This document shows positions 1-7,141 of a stretch of DNA of 15,837 bases, one piece after another. Source of the stretch: CAZWBR01 sp964404205 (GTDB lineage: Bacteria; Bacteroidota; Bacteroidia; Bacteroidales; Prolixibacteraceae); assembly GCA_964404205.1 (NCBI GenBank), contig CAYOJD010000080.1, positions 1-15,837 on the forward strand, given 5' to 3'. Under the pieces are notes generated by a model. The model searched no databases. It saw only the letters and a program-made list of their open reading frames with translations, and was not told the origin of the DNA. A program made the position numbers and the translations under genes. Every line of letters starts with the position of its first letter. The stretch's first letter is position 1.

Positions 1-68
1 TATGAATAAGTAAGGGAAAAGCACGCTTCCCCGATAAAGGGAAGGAGATAAATCCCACTTGCCCCCAC

Positions 69-82
69 CCGATAGCTATCGG
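69..82. repeat. 14-bp perfect palindrome
   Basis: CCGATAGCTATCGG equals its own reverse complement. It lies inside a larger CCCCC/GGGGG inverted repeat (62-93), so in RNA it could form the tip of a nested hairpin. It could also be a site for a dimeric DNA-binding protein. Confidence 0.6.
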
Positions 83-117
83 AGGAAAGGGGGAGTTGGA
101 ACAGCTCTTAGGTTCGT

Positions 118-154
118 CCCCCTTTGTGAAAAGGGGGAATCCGCCAGATGGCGG
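118..154. repeat. Tandem hairpins in a C-run/G-run intergenic repeat
   Basis: Two inverted repeats follow each other. The first pairs CCCCCTTT (118-125) with AAAGGGGG (130-137) around the four-base loop GTGA, which fits a GNRA-type tetraloop if transcribed. The second pairs CCGCCA (141-146) with TGGCGG (149-154). Another CCCCC/GGGGG pair (62-66 with 89-93) encloses the palindrome at 69-82, and CTTCCC/GGGAAG pairs at 26-31 and 39-44. The likeness between these units suggests copies of one structured intergenic repeat. I cannot count genome copies from this window. Confidence 0.55.
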
Positions 155-1190
155 AAAGGGGGGATTTGTTCTTTCGGGTGCAAATTTGATTTTAAAAGCA
201 ATACATCCTGCAGTTTGTCTGCAGACAGGGAGTTTTCCCTAAGGCGTTCTTATCTGTCGGGTTTCGTGCCGGCCGCTAAATGCCCCTTTTACAGAAGGGT
301 GGCCGATGGTGGCTTGGTTGGGAACAAAACCGTTGTAATCGTTTGCCGTAAATACAAAACATAAGTTGATGTGTCTGTCGGCTTTATATAAAAATGGAAT
401 GATAGGGTATTCGTACCTCTGCAAAGGCGCTCTTCGGGCGGCATGGGCGAGGTATGGGAATCAAGTCCCCATCTTGGCTCTACCGAAAAGTGGGGGGTAA
501 GGTGGCAAGAGTTGGGTCTTAATACCAATTGGTAGTGTAACGATTGAAATTGAATGAGAGTATGATGTAAATAACGATGCAAAAAGGCTCCTGATTTGCC
601 CTGAAGGCGGAAGGTCTGCATTGTCATCTATCTGCGGTAGTTGTACGGAATTTTTCGACAGTGAGAGCAGAGGAGATACAAAGTAGTCAGTCGAAAAGGC
701 GACGGGGCGGCGATATGGCGATTAAACGAGGCTACCTGTGCGTTTTTCAGCATAGGATGTGCAAAAATGTCAGTAGACTGGTTTGAGGCCGGGTTCAGCT
801 TGCATCGGCGTTGATTGATATATAAAATATGAACAGAGTGCGTTCTCACAACGCTGTTTAACGTGGTATGCCTATGGTCAAAAGCGTTAAAACAGCTCAA
901 TGGAAGAGGTGCACCCGCTCGGCTCGATGGTCCGGTTTTCCCGGGAAAGGGGAGGTTTTACCCCAATGGGAAAAACGTGCAAAATCAGTCGGTTGGGTCG
1001 ATGGGAGAGGTATATCAGTTCATAAAGTGAAAAACTAGTAATGTCTGTTTTTTTTAATGATTTGAGAATGAATAAAATAATAGAGTTGTGATGAAAATAG
1101 ATAAGTTGTTGAAAAATAGTTGACCGGGTGCCGTTGTCGATCGGTACGATTGGCTGTTTCGATGTAACTTAGTACGAGTTCTTTTGGAAA

Positions 1191-1218
1191 TGATAAATGA
1201 TGAGTGATAAGTGATGAA
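1191..1218. repeat. Four-copy heptamer tandem repeat TGATRAR
   Basis: Four consecutive seven-base units read TGATAAA, TGATGAG, TGATAAG and TGATGAA. They share the consensus TGATRAR, with A and G alternating at position 5. The array ends 62 bases before the start codon of the T9SS cargo gene. It is too short and spacerless to be a CRISPR array. It could be a slippage-prone promoter repeat or a set of protein-binding iterons. Confidence 0.6.
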
Positions 1219-1238
1219 TGGAAAGCACTGTCTGAACT

Positions 1239-1252
1239 CTTGATACTTGATA
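1239..1252. repeat. Two-copy heptamer tandem repeat CTTGATA
   Basis: CTTGATA occurs twice with no spacer, 28 bases before the start codon at 1281. The second copy overlaps GATATTTG (1249-1256), which is one mismatch from the Bacteroidota -7 consensus TAnnTTTG, so the repeat may be part of the promoter of the downstream gene. No good -33 TTG is seen at the usual spacing. Confidence 0.45.
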
Positions 1253-1280
1253 TTTGTGTCTTAATACGATATAAGAGAAA

Positions 1281-2753
1281 ATGAAGTTATTCGCTACATA
1301 CAGAAGGTTATTGCTGGCACTTTTGCCGGTATGGCTGCTGGTGGTTTCTGCCGCCGGACAGACTGGCCTTACTGTGAAAGAGGGCGATATCTTTAATCTC
1401 TCGGTGGTGCAGCAACCTGGCGATACCTACTACTGGAAGGTATGGGATGACTGGAACGACCAGAAAGAGGCCTCCAAAAATGAAGCAGAATTCCTGGCCG
1501 GTAACGAGGGGGCATCGGTCCCGGTATTGTGGCGTAAAGCAGGCGAATATTTCTTCTCGGTAACGGCATTCAACTCCAATGGCTGTATGAACTTAAAGGT
1601 CGGCAAGATTAAGGTGGAAGAAGGCCGGTTAAAAGTAGTTGCTGCGCTCGATGCCATTGTTGGCCGCTGTAATATTGTTACCCTCGACGCCTCGAAATCG
1701 CAGGGACAAGATCTGACCTATTTCTGGGATGCCGATCCGTTGCCTCCCGGCTTGATTATTGAGAACCCGAGCGACTCTATTACCCGGATGTATCTGTCGG
1801 ATGCCTATACTGGTCCGCTGCCATTCTCCTTCAGGGTATTTGTTGCTGTACAGGATACCATAACCAAAGAGCGCTCTGTTGCTTATGGTACGATACAGTT
1901 TAATGATATGCCTAAAGCCGTTGCTGAACAACATGGACGGACAGTTTCCAATACCGAAACAAGGTTGGATGGTACGCTTTCAACAGGTACTCAACTTAGC
2001 TACCTGTGGAGTACTATTGACGGCCGTATTACCAGTTCGCCGAATAATGCGGTGATTACCATCTCGCGTATCGGCCACTATACATTGACCGTTATGGATA
2101 AATTTGGTTGCGAATCATCGGTGACCATTGAGGTAACTTCGTTGGATGACCCGAATTTTGTTACTATCACAGCTGAGGATGATTACGCCCGTACTTCGTG
2201 GGTCGAAGAGGTGCAAATTACCGTACTGCGCAATGACCATAGCAGCGATTTGGCACTCGATATTAGTTCGCTGATTCCTGAAATTATGCAGGCACCACGA
2301 ATGGGCGATGCGATTGTAAACAATAGCAACGGCACTATCAGTTATGTGCCTAAGGTAAGGCTGTCAGGTCGCGATAACTTCACTTATCGTATTTGTCATC
2401 CGCTCTTCCCGGCAGGTACGCCGAATGCAGTTTGCGATACCGCTGTGGTGACCATCGACCTTTATGATGGCCCAATTTGGGTACCCGAAGCTATCTCGCC
2501 CAACGGCGACAGCGAAAATGATATCTTCGAAATCCGTGGCCTCGATGAATACAAGAATTCAGAGATCTCGATTTATACCCGTTCAGGCCAGTTGGTCTAT
2601 CACAGCGACGACTATCAGAACGACTGGGATGGCCGTACACTGGGCAGCCGCATCCCGGACGGCACCCTTGTACCTACCGGAACCTACTACTATGTCCTGC
2701 ATCTGGGCGGCACCAACCGTTACCTGAAAGGTTTCGTTTACGTGGCCTACTAA
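1281..2753 (+). CDS. Secreted PKD/Ig-like protein with T9SS type B sorting domain
   Basis: The predicted protein has 490 residues. Residues 1-26 form a signal peptide (Arg-Arg, a Leu-rich core, then a small-residue site near SAAG-Q). Two beta-rich PKD-like segments follow (about 112-208 and 213-287; the second has the typical LSYLWST core and an HYTLTVMDKFGC ending). A bacterial Ig/cadherin-like domain spans about 299-394, with the hallmarks VLRND, a GTISYVP strand and FTYRIC. Residues 397-490 match the gliding-motility-associated C-terminal domain: PEAISPNGDSENDIFEI, an IYTRSGQLVY strand, NDWDG, PTGTYYYVL and a final KGFVYVAY. In known family members this domain directs export through the type IX system to the cell surface or medium. 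No catalytic domain is visible, so an adhesive or structural surface role is inferred. No PorP/SprF partner lies in the window. The start is the first Met of the signal peptide. Confidence 0.88.
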   Translation: MKLFATYRRLLLALLPVWLLVVSAAGQTGLTVKEGDIFNLSVVQQPGDTYYWKVWDDWNDQKEASKNEAEFLAGNEGASVPVLWRKAGEYFFSVTAFNSNGCMNLKVGKIKVEEGRLKVVAALDAIVGRCNIVTLDASKSQGQDLTYFWDADPLPPGLIIENPSDSITRMYLSDAYTGPLPFSFRVFVAVQDTITKERSVAYGTIQFNDMPKAVAEQHGRTVSNTETRLDGTLSTGTQLSYLWSTIDGRITSSPNNAVITISRIGHYTLTVMDKFGCESSVTIEVTSLDDPNFVTITAEDDYARTSWVEEVQITVLRNDHSSDLALDISSLIPEIMQAPRMGDAIVNNSNGTISYVPKVRLSGRDNFTYRICHPLFPAGTPNAVCDTAVVTIDLYDGPIWVPEAISPNGDSENDIFEIRGLDEYKNSEISIYTRSGQLVYHSDDYQNDWDGRTLGSRIPDGTLVPTGTYYYVLHLGGTNRYLKGFVYVAY

Positions 2754-2758
2754 TCTTT

Positions 2759-2794
2759 TTATATCGGTTTCACCCACGGGTGAAACCGATATAA
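2759..2794 (+). terminator. Perfect 17-bp hairpin after the T9SS cargo gene
   Basis: Bases 2759-2775 pair without mismatch with 2778-2794, leaving only AC between the arms. The hairpin starts five bases after the stop codon. It has a T-run before it but no clear T-run after it on the + strand, so it is not a textbook intrinsic terminator. It may act as a 3' end stabiliser or a Rho-independent end with a weak U tract. Confidence 0.6.
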
Positions 2795-2836
2795 GCTCTG
2801 CCTATCCCCATTAATAATGACCCGCACTTCATCATT

Positions 2837-2852
2837 TCCCAATATCTTGGGA
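2837..2852. promoter_or_regulatory. Dyad TCCCAA-N4-TTGGGA beside the -33 box (candidate operator)
   Basis: TCCCAA (2837-2842) and TTGGGA (2847-2852) form a perfect 6-4-6 dyad. It directly abuts the TTG (2853-2855) that serves as the candidate -33 element of the TonB receptor operon. A dimeric regulator bound here would sit where it could block or aid RNA polymerase. It does not resemble a classic Fur box. The regulator's identity is unknown. Confidence 0.4.
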
Positions 2853-2883
2853 TTGCCCCCGTATGGGCGTCGGCCTAATTTTG
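2853..2883 (+). promoter_or_regulatory. Bacteroidota-type promoter of the TonB receptor-PepSY operon
   Basis: TTG at 2853-2855 is followed after 20 bases by TAATTTTG at 2876-2883. This matches the Bacteroidota housekeeping consensus TTG-N19-21-TAnnTTTG. Transcription would start near 2889-2890. That leaves a leader of about 18 bases for a start at 2908 but only about 6 for one at 2896, which favours the downstream ATG. Confidence 0.6.
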
Positions 2884-2895
2884 CCGCCGTAACAA

Positions 2896-5241
2896 ATGAT
2901 ATTACCCATGCGAAAATTAGTTATACTCTTACTTCAGTTCTTTACCATTGCGGCCTATGCCCAAACCGGCAAAATAGCCGGTACGGTTACCACGAAAGAC
3001 GGGCAACCGGCCGAGTTTGTCAACCTGATTGTTTCGGGAAGCTCAAAAGGGGCAATGGTCGATGCCAAAGGCAACTATCAGATTGATGATGTTAAAGTTG
3101 GTTCATACCAAATCAAGGCCAGTTTTGTCGGCCTCGAATCGCAAACCAAAAGTGTGACGGTCGAGTCGCAGAAAACGGCAGTGGTCAACTTTGTGTTGGC
3201 CGAAAACAGCGAAGAGCTCTCCGAGGTGGTGGTAACCGCCAATCCGAGCCGTTATGTGGCCGACTATCCATCCATATCGCTCCGTTTGAAAACCCCGATG
3301 GTCGAGATTCCGCAAAATATTCAGGTGGTTACAAAGCAGGTGTTGCAGGACCAGCAAATCTTCGATATGCTTGAAGGGGTTACGCGTAACGTGAGCGGCG
3401 CCCGTCGTATGGAGCACTGGGACAACTACGCGTTGATTTATATGCGTGGTTCGCAAATTGCGGCCTTCCGTAACGGAATGAATGTGACCATGCTATGGAG
3501 TCCGCAACCCGAAGATATGAGCATGGTCGAACGAATTGAATTCGTGAAAGGGCCTGCCGGGTTTATGCTGGCCAATGGCGAACCCAGTGGTTTTTACAAC
3601 GTGGTGACCAAAAAACCTACCGGGATAACAAAAGGTGAAGCCGGAATGACGGTGGGAAGTTTTAACACCTACCGCGGTACATTGGATCTCGATGGTCAAC
3701 TCGATAAGGCGGGGAAACTGCTCTACCGGTTAAATATTTTGGGCCAGTCGAAAGGTTCACACCGCGATTTTGAGTTCAACAACCGTGTGTCGGTAGCGCC
3801 GGTTATCAAATACCAGATGAGCGACCGCACGTCGCTGACGGCCGAATATACCTACCAGTACAATCAGATGTCGATTATTGGGTCGAACTACTCCTTTTCG
3901 GCCAAAGGTTATGGCGATTTGCCGGTCGACTTTACCACTGCCGAAGCCAATATGGAGCCCACCAAACTGACCGAGAACTCTGCATTTGTAACGATGGTCC
4001 ACCATTTCGACGACAACTGGCGTTTTACCGGTCAGCTGGCCTATATCACCTCGCGTCAGATTGGTCAAAGTCTGTGGCCAAGCGGCTTCTCTGCCAATAA
4101 AGATACCTTGCAGCGTGGCACTACCATCTGGGATTACGAAGGGGGAAGCAAGGTCGGCCAGTTCTTTGTTAACGGCGATATTTATACCGGTACCGTGAAA
4201 CACCGCATTTTGGCCGGTATCGATATGGGCGACAAATCGTTCTATCACGACTGGATGCAAGGTGGGGCATTGCCTGGGTTGAACATCTACAATCCGGTTT
4301 ACGGTCAGGTGGCAGCCTCACAATATCCTGTTTTCGACCGCTCGCTAAGTTTGCGCCAGCGTGGTGTCCATTATCGCCAATCGTATATGGGTTACTATGC
4401 CCAGGATGAGGTTTCGCTCTTCCGTGAGAAATTGCGCTTCACCCTGGCCGGCCGCTATACTACCGCTACCGATCTCGACCCCTATTCGGGAAGCATCGAG
4501 GCATCGAAATTCACCCCACGTTTGGGGTTAACCTGGATGCCCGATAAAAACACTTCGGCCTATGCCGTTTACGATCAGGCATTCGTGCCACAGGCCGGTG
4601 CCGATATCGATGGCAATAGCTTTAAACCGGTTACCGGCGACAATGTCGAACTGGGACTGAAACGCGAATGGCTGGGCGGCAACTGGGTAACATCGCTCTC
4701 GGCTTACCGAATCACCAAAAACAACGTATTGACAGCCGACCCCGATAACTTCAATTTCTCCGTTCAGTTGGGACAGACGGTAACCAAAGGCATCGAGTTC
4801 GATATCCGCGGACAGATTACTGACCAACTAAACCTGACGGCCAACTATGCCTATACTGACGGTGTGGTGACCAAAGATACCGATCCGGCAAAGGTCGATG
4901 TGACCATTCCGGGTATCAGCACCCACATTGCCAACGGCTGGCTGACCTACCGTTTCTCGAAAACTGCATTAAAAGGGATTGGCCTGTCGCTGGGGGCACA
5001 ATACCAGGGCGGCCGCACTTCGTGGTATGTCTTCGATGGGACCCAGCAGGATTTGCCTGATTATTTCCGCCTCGACGGGGCTGTTTCGTATCAGTTGAAT
5101 AAATTTACCATCGCATTGAATGTGAACAATATCACCAGTAAATACCTCTACTCGGGAGCTTACTACAATTGGGGGGGCTTTTACTACTGGCAATCGGAGC
5201 CGTTGATTAACTCTCGTTTGAATATTACGTACAGATTCTGA
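2896..5241 (+). CDS. TonB-dependent siderophore receptor (FhuA/FoxA type)
   Basis: The protein has 781 residues from the first ATG, or 777 from 2908. The start at 2908 (MRKLVILLLQFF) is preferred because it gives a standard signal peptide cut near AYA-Q and fits the promoter. A carboxypeptidase-regulatory-like beta domain follows (about 26-102). ELSEVVVTA (108-115) is a TonB-box-like segment. The plug domain lies at about 130-240, with VEIPQNIQVVT, MRGSQIAAFRNGMNV and VERIEFVKGPAGFM, the layout of siderophore receptors. The rest is a 22-strand-type barrel ending in Tyr-Arg-Phe, as outer-membrane proteins do. It should import a ferric siderophore or similar chelate across the outer membrane using TonB energy. 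The ligand cannot be read from sequence. The downstream PepSY gene, 15 bases away, supports an iron role. Confidence 0.9.
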   Translation: MILPMRKLVILLLQFFTIAAYAQTGKIAGTVTTKDGQPAEFVNLIVSGSSKGAMVDAKGNYQIDDVKVGSYQIKASFVGLESQTKSVTVESQKTAVVNFVLAENSEELSEVVVTANPSRYVADYPSISLRLKTPMVEIPQNIQVVTKQVLQDQQIFDMLEGVTRNVSGARRMEHWDNYALIYMRGSQIAAFRNGMNVTMLWSPQPEDMSMVERIEFVKGPAGFMLANGEPSGFYNVVTKKPTGITKGEAGMTVGSFNTYRGTLDLDGQLDKAGKLLYRLNILGQSKGSHRDFEFNNRVSVAPVIKYQMSDRTSLTAEYTYQYNQMSIIGSNYSFSAKGYGDLPVDFTTAEANMEPTKLTENSAFVTMVHHFDDNWRFTGQLAYITSRQIGQSLWPSGFSANKDTLQRGTTIWDYEGGSKVGQFFVNGDIYTGTVKHRILAGIDMGDKSFYHDWMQGGALPGLNIYNPVYGQVAASQYPVFDRSLSLRQRGVHYRQSYMGYYAQDEVSLFREKLRFTLAGRYTTATDLDPYSGSIEASKFTPRLGLTWMPDKNTSAYAVYDQAFVPQAGADIDGNSFKPVTGDNVELGLKREWLGGNWVTSLSAYRITKNNVLTADPDNFNFSVQLGQTVTKGIEFDIRGQITDQLNLTANYAYTDGVVTKDTDPAKVDVTIPGISTHIANGWLTYRFSKTALKGIGLSLGAQYQGGRTSWYVFDGTQQDLPDYFRLDGAVSYQLNKFTIALNVNNITSKYLYSGAYYNWGGFYYWQSEPLINSRLNITYRF

Positions 5242-5256
5242 TAATGTTGTTACTTT

Positions 5257-6372
5257 ATGGTTGTTAAGAAAGTTTTTCACCAATTGCACCTCTGGCTCGG
5301 ACTTCCGTCCGGGCTATTGGTTTTTGTGATAGCCATCACCGGTTGCCTCTATGCTTTTCAGTCCGAGATACAGGACTTGACACAGCCGTTTCGTTTTGTC
5401 GAAACCGAAAATCGTAGTTTCGCCCAACCTTCGCTGCTCGAAAACAATGCCCGCCACGCCCTGCCCGAAAAACAACTCCATTCGATTCGCTACGGTGCGC
5501 GCGACCGGGCAGCCGAAGCCATATTCTACCACTATAATCCAACCTATTACTACACGGTTTACTTGAATCCATACACCGGCGAAGTGTTGAAAATCAACGA
5601 CAACGAGAAAGGTTTCTTCCGTTTTATATTGAAAGGCCACTTTTATCTCTGGCTTCCGCCGAAGATTGGTCAGCCAATGGTGGCATCGGCGACGCTGGTC
5701 TTTCTGATTATCGTGATAACAGGGCTTTTTCTCTGGTGGCCTAAGAATCGGAAAGTGGCCCGTCAGCGTTTTTGGTTCAGATGGAAGAAAGGGGAAAGGT
5801 GGCCCAAAATCAATTTCGACCTGCATAATATTGTTGGCTTCTATACCTTGATTTTTGGGTTGATATTTGCGGTTACCGGACTGGTTTGGGGTTTTCAATG
5901 GTTTGCCCAATCGTATTATAAGGTGGCCGGAGGAAAAAAGTCGCTGCAATATCAGGCTGTTGTTTCTAAATCTGATACATCGCCTGTAGAAACCGACTCG
6001 GTAAAAGCTATCGATAAGGTCTGGCTGAAGCTTCTGGACGAATATCAGGATGCTGCATCCTTCGAACTCCATCCGCCTGAAACCGATAGCTCGGCCATTG
6101 CTGTAAATGTGGGCTTGCAGGAAGGCACCTACTGGAAAACCGATTATCGTTATTTCGACCAGTATAGCTTAAAAGAGATTGAAGTGGACAACCTCTACGG
6201 GAAGTTACAAAATGCTGGTTTTGCCGATAAACTGATGCGGATGAATTATGATATTCATACGGGTTCGGTACTGGGGCTTCCGGGCAAGATTTTTGCATTT
6301 CTGATAAGCCTGATGATTGCCAGTCTGCCGGTTACCGGAACCATTATTTGGTGGAAGAGACGGAGAAGGTAA
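5257..6372 (+). CDS. PepSY-domain inner-membrane protein (PiuB-like, iron uptake)
   Basis: This is a 371-residue membrane protein of the PepSY-associated TM family. Helix 1 (about 14-34) follows a His-containing N-terminus (FHQLHLWLG, with H8 and H11) and ends in TGCLYAFQSEI. A periplasmic PepSY-type segment contains YYTVYLNPYTGEVLKI. Helix 2 follows GHFYLWLP and ends in TGLFLWWPKNRK. FDLHNIVGFY leads to helix 3, and the last helix follows DIHTGSVLGLPGK and ends in a basic WWKRRRR tail. The conserved His residues flanking the helices suggest heme ligands, and some relatives act as ferric-siderophore reductases; that role is inferred here. The gene starts 15 bases after the TonB receptor, so the two are almost certainly cotranscribed. 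It ends about 65 bases from the convergent regulator gene. Confidence 0.85.
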   Translation: MVVKKVFHQLHLWLGLPSGLLVFVIAITGCLYAFQSEIQDLTQPFRFVETENRSFAQPSLLENNARHALPEKQLHSIRYGARDRAAEAIFYHYNPTYYYTVYLNPYTGEVLKINDNEKGFFRFILKGHFYLWLPPKIGQPMVASATLVFLIIVITGLFLWWPKNRKVARQRFWFRWKKGERWPKINFDLHNIVGFYTLIFGLIFAVTGLVWGFQWFAQSYYKVAGGKKSLQYQAVVSKSDTSPVETDSVKAIDKVWLKLLDEYQDAASFELHPPETDSSAIAVNVGLQEGTYWKTDYRYFDQYSLKEIEVDNLYGKLQNAGFADKLMRMNYDIHTGSVLGLPGKIFAFLISLMIASLPVTGTIIWWKRRRR

Positions 6373-6436
6373 CGGAATAACGATTAGGTATCAACGCATT
6401 TGACTTTAGACAAACTGCCTGCTGACCACTAACCAT

Positions 6437-7141
6437 TTATCCGTTCAATACAAACCCAACCTTGGGTATATTTTCGATGGTAACCAAAGGATCGGATTGA
6501 AGGTATTTCCTTAGTTTCGTGATAAAAACATCGAGGCTGCGGCCATTAAAATAGTTGTTGTTGCCCCAAACGGCCATCAGTAAATCGTCGCGCTTGACGA
6601 TGCTGTTTTTCGACAAACAGAGAAAACGCAGTACCTCGCTCTCTTTTTGGGTTAACCTACGGGCTTCGTTCTCGATAGTGAGCAATTGATTGGCAAAGTC
6701 GAAAACATAACTGCCAATGGATAACAATTCGGTTTGGACAAGAGCAGGCGTTTCATCGGCCATACGCTGCACACGGCCCATAATGGCCCGGATACGGCAG
6801 CTAAGCTCTTCTTCGTCGAATGGTTTGGTGATATAGTCGTCGACTCCCAATTGAAACCCTTTGATTTTATCGGCTTTCATCGTTCGGGCCGTCACGAATA
6901 TGATGGGTATAGCCGGATGGAGACCCCTTATTTTTTCGGCAAGCGAAAACCCGTCCAGTCCGGGGAGCATCACGTCGAGTATGCAAAAATCAAACGGAAT
7001 GGTTTGAAATGCTTTCCAGCCTGCATTGCCATCGCGCTGTAACACAACGTCGAACCCTTCCAGCGTGAGAAAGTCGACCATCAATACGCCCATCGACAAG
7101 TCGTCTTCTACCAGTAAAATCTTAATTTTTGCCTTGCTCAT
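6437..7141 (-). CDS. OmpR/PhoB-family response regulator
   Basis: This 234-residue protein has an N-terminal receiver domain (about 5-120). Its acidic pocket is formed by E12-D13-D14, the phospho-acceptor is D56 (FCILDVMLPGLDG), and T84 and K106 (VTART, ITKPF) complete the switch. The C-terminal winged-helix DNA-binding domain (about 135-232) carries LTQKESEVLRFL and SLDVFITKLRKYL, typical of OmpR-type transcription factors. Its start codon lies 20 bases inside the end of the sensor kinase gene, so the two are translationally coupled and form a cognate pair. The kinase should phosphorylate it on D56. Likely targets include the divergent small Cys-rich gene, where repeated TTAACA sequences occur, but this is inference. 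It resembles the RprY-like regulators common in Bacteroidota. Confidence 0.93.
   Translation of the reverse strand: MSKAKIKILLVEDDLSMGVLMVDFLTLEGFDVVLQRDGNAGWKAFQTIPFDFCILDVMLPGLDGFSLAEKIRGLHPAIPIIFVTARTMKADKIKGFQLGVDDYITKPFDEEELSCRIRAIMGRVQRMADETPALVQTELLSIGSYVFDFANQLLTIENEARRLTQKESEVLRFLCLSKNSIVKRDDLLMAVWGNNNYFNGRSLDVFITKLRKYLQSDPLVTIENIPKVGFVLNG

Larger units (their letters stand above)
1..1280. other. Gene-free, hairpin- and repeat-rich intergenic region
   Basis: I find no convincing gene in this 1.28-kb stretch. The open frames on either strand are at most about 112 codons, have no recognisable domain or signal peptide, and read as low-quality protein rich in Arg, His, Cys and Ser. The first 175 bases are packed with C-run/G-run inverted repeats. 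Perfect palindromes of 12 to 14 bp lie at 69-82, 216-227, 523-534 and 937-948. The last 100 bases, just before the T9SS cargo gene, hold two heptamer tandem repeats. The region could be a decayed mobile element, a cluster of intergenic structured repeats, or a non-coding RNA locus; the sequence alone does not decide. No tRNA or rRNA is recognised. Confidence 0.6.

Noticed and set aside
59..627. Open frames of 60 to 112 codons on both strands in the leading gene-free region
   Set aside because: They overlap one another, have no domain or signal peptide, and their composition follows the hairpin-rich DNA.
628..900. 90-codon frame on the - strand
   Set aside because: Rich in His, Ser, Cys and Arg with no recognisable motif; no promoter-like sequence or neighbouring gene supports it.
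1191..1252. CRISPR array
   Set aside because: The repeats are seven bases long and have no spacers.
5314..6072. 252-codon frame on the - strand opposite the PepSY gene
   Set aside because: The + strand protein matches a known membrane family along its full length; the opposite frame has no domain and is a codon-bias shadow.
6373..6445. Possible shared terminator between the convergent PepSY and regulator genes
   Set aside because: The only pairing seen (AACGGA with TCCGTT) is about 60 bases apart and lies partly in coding sequence; no compact hairpin with a T-run is present.
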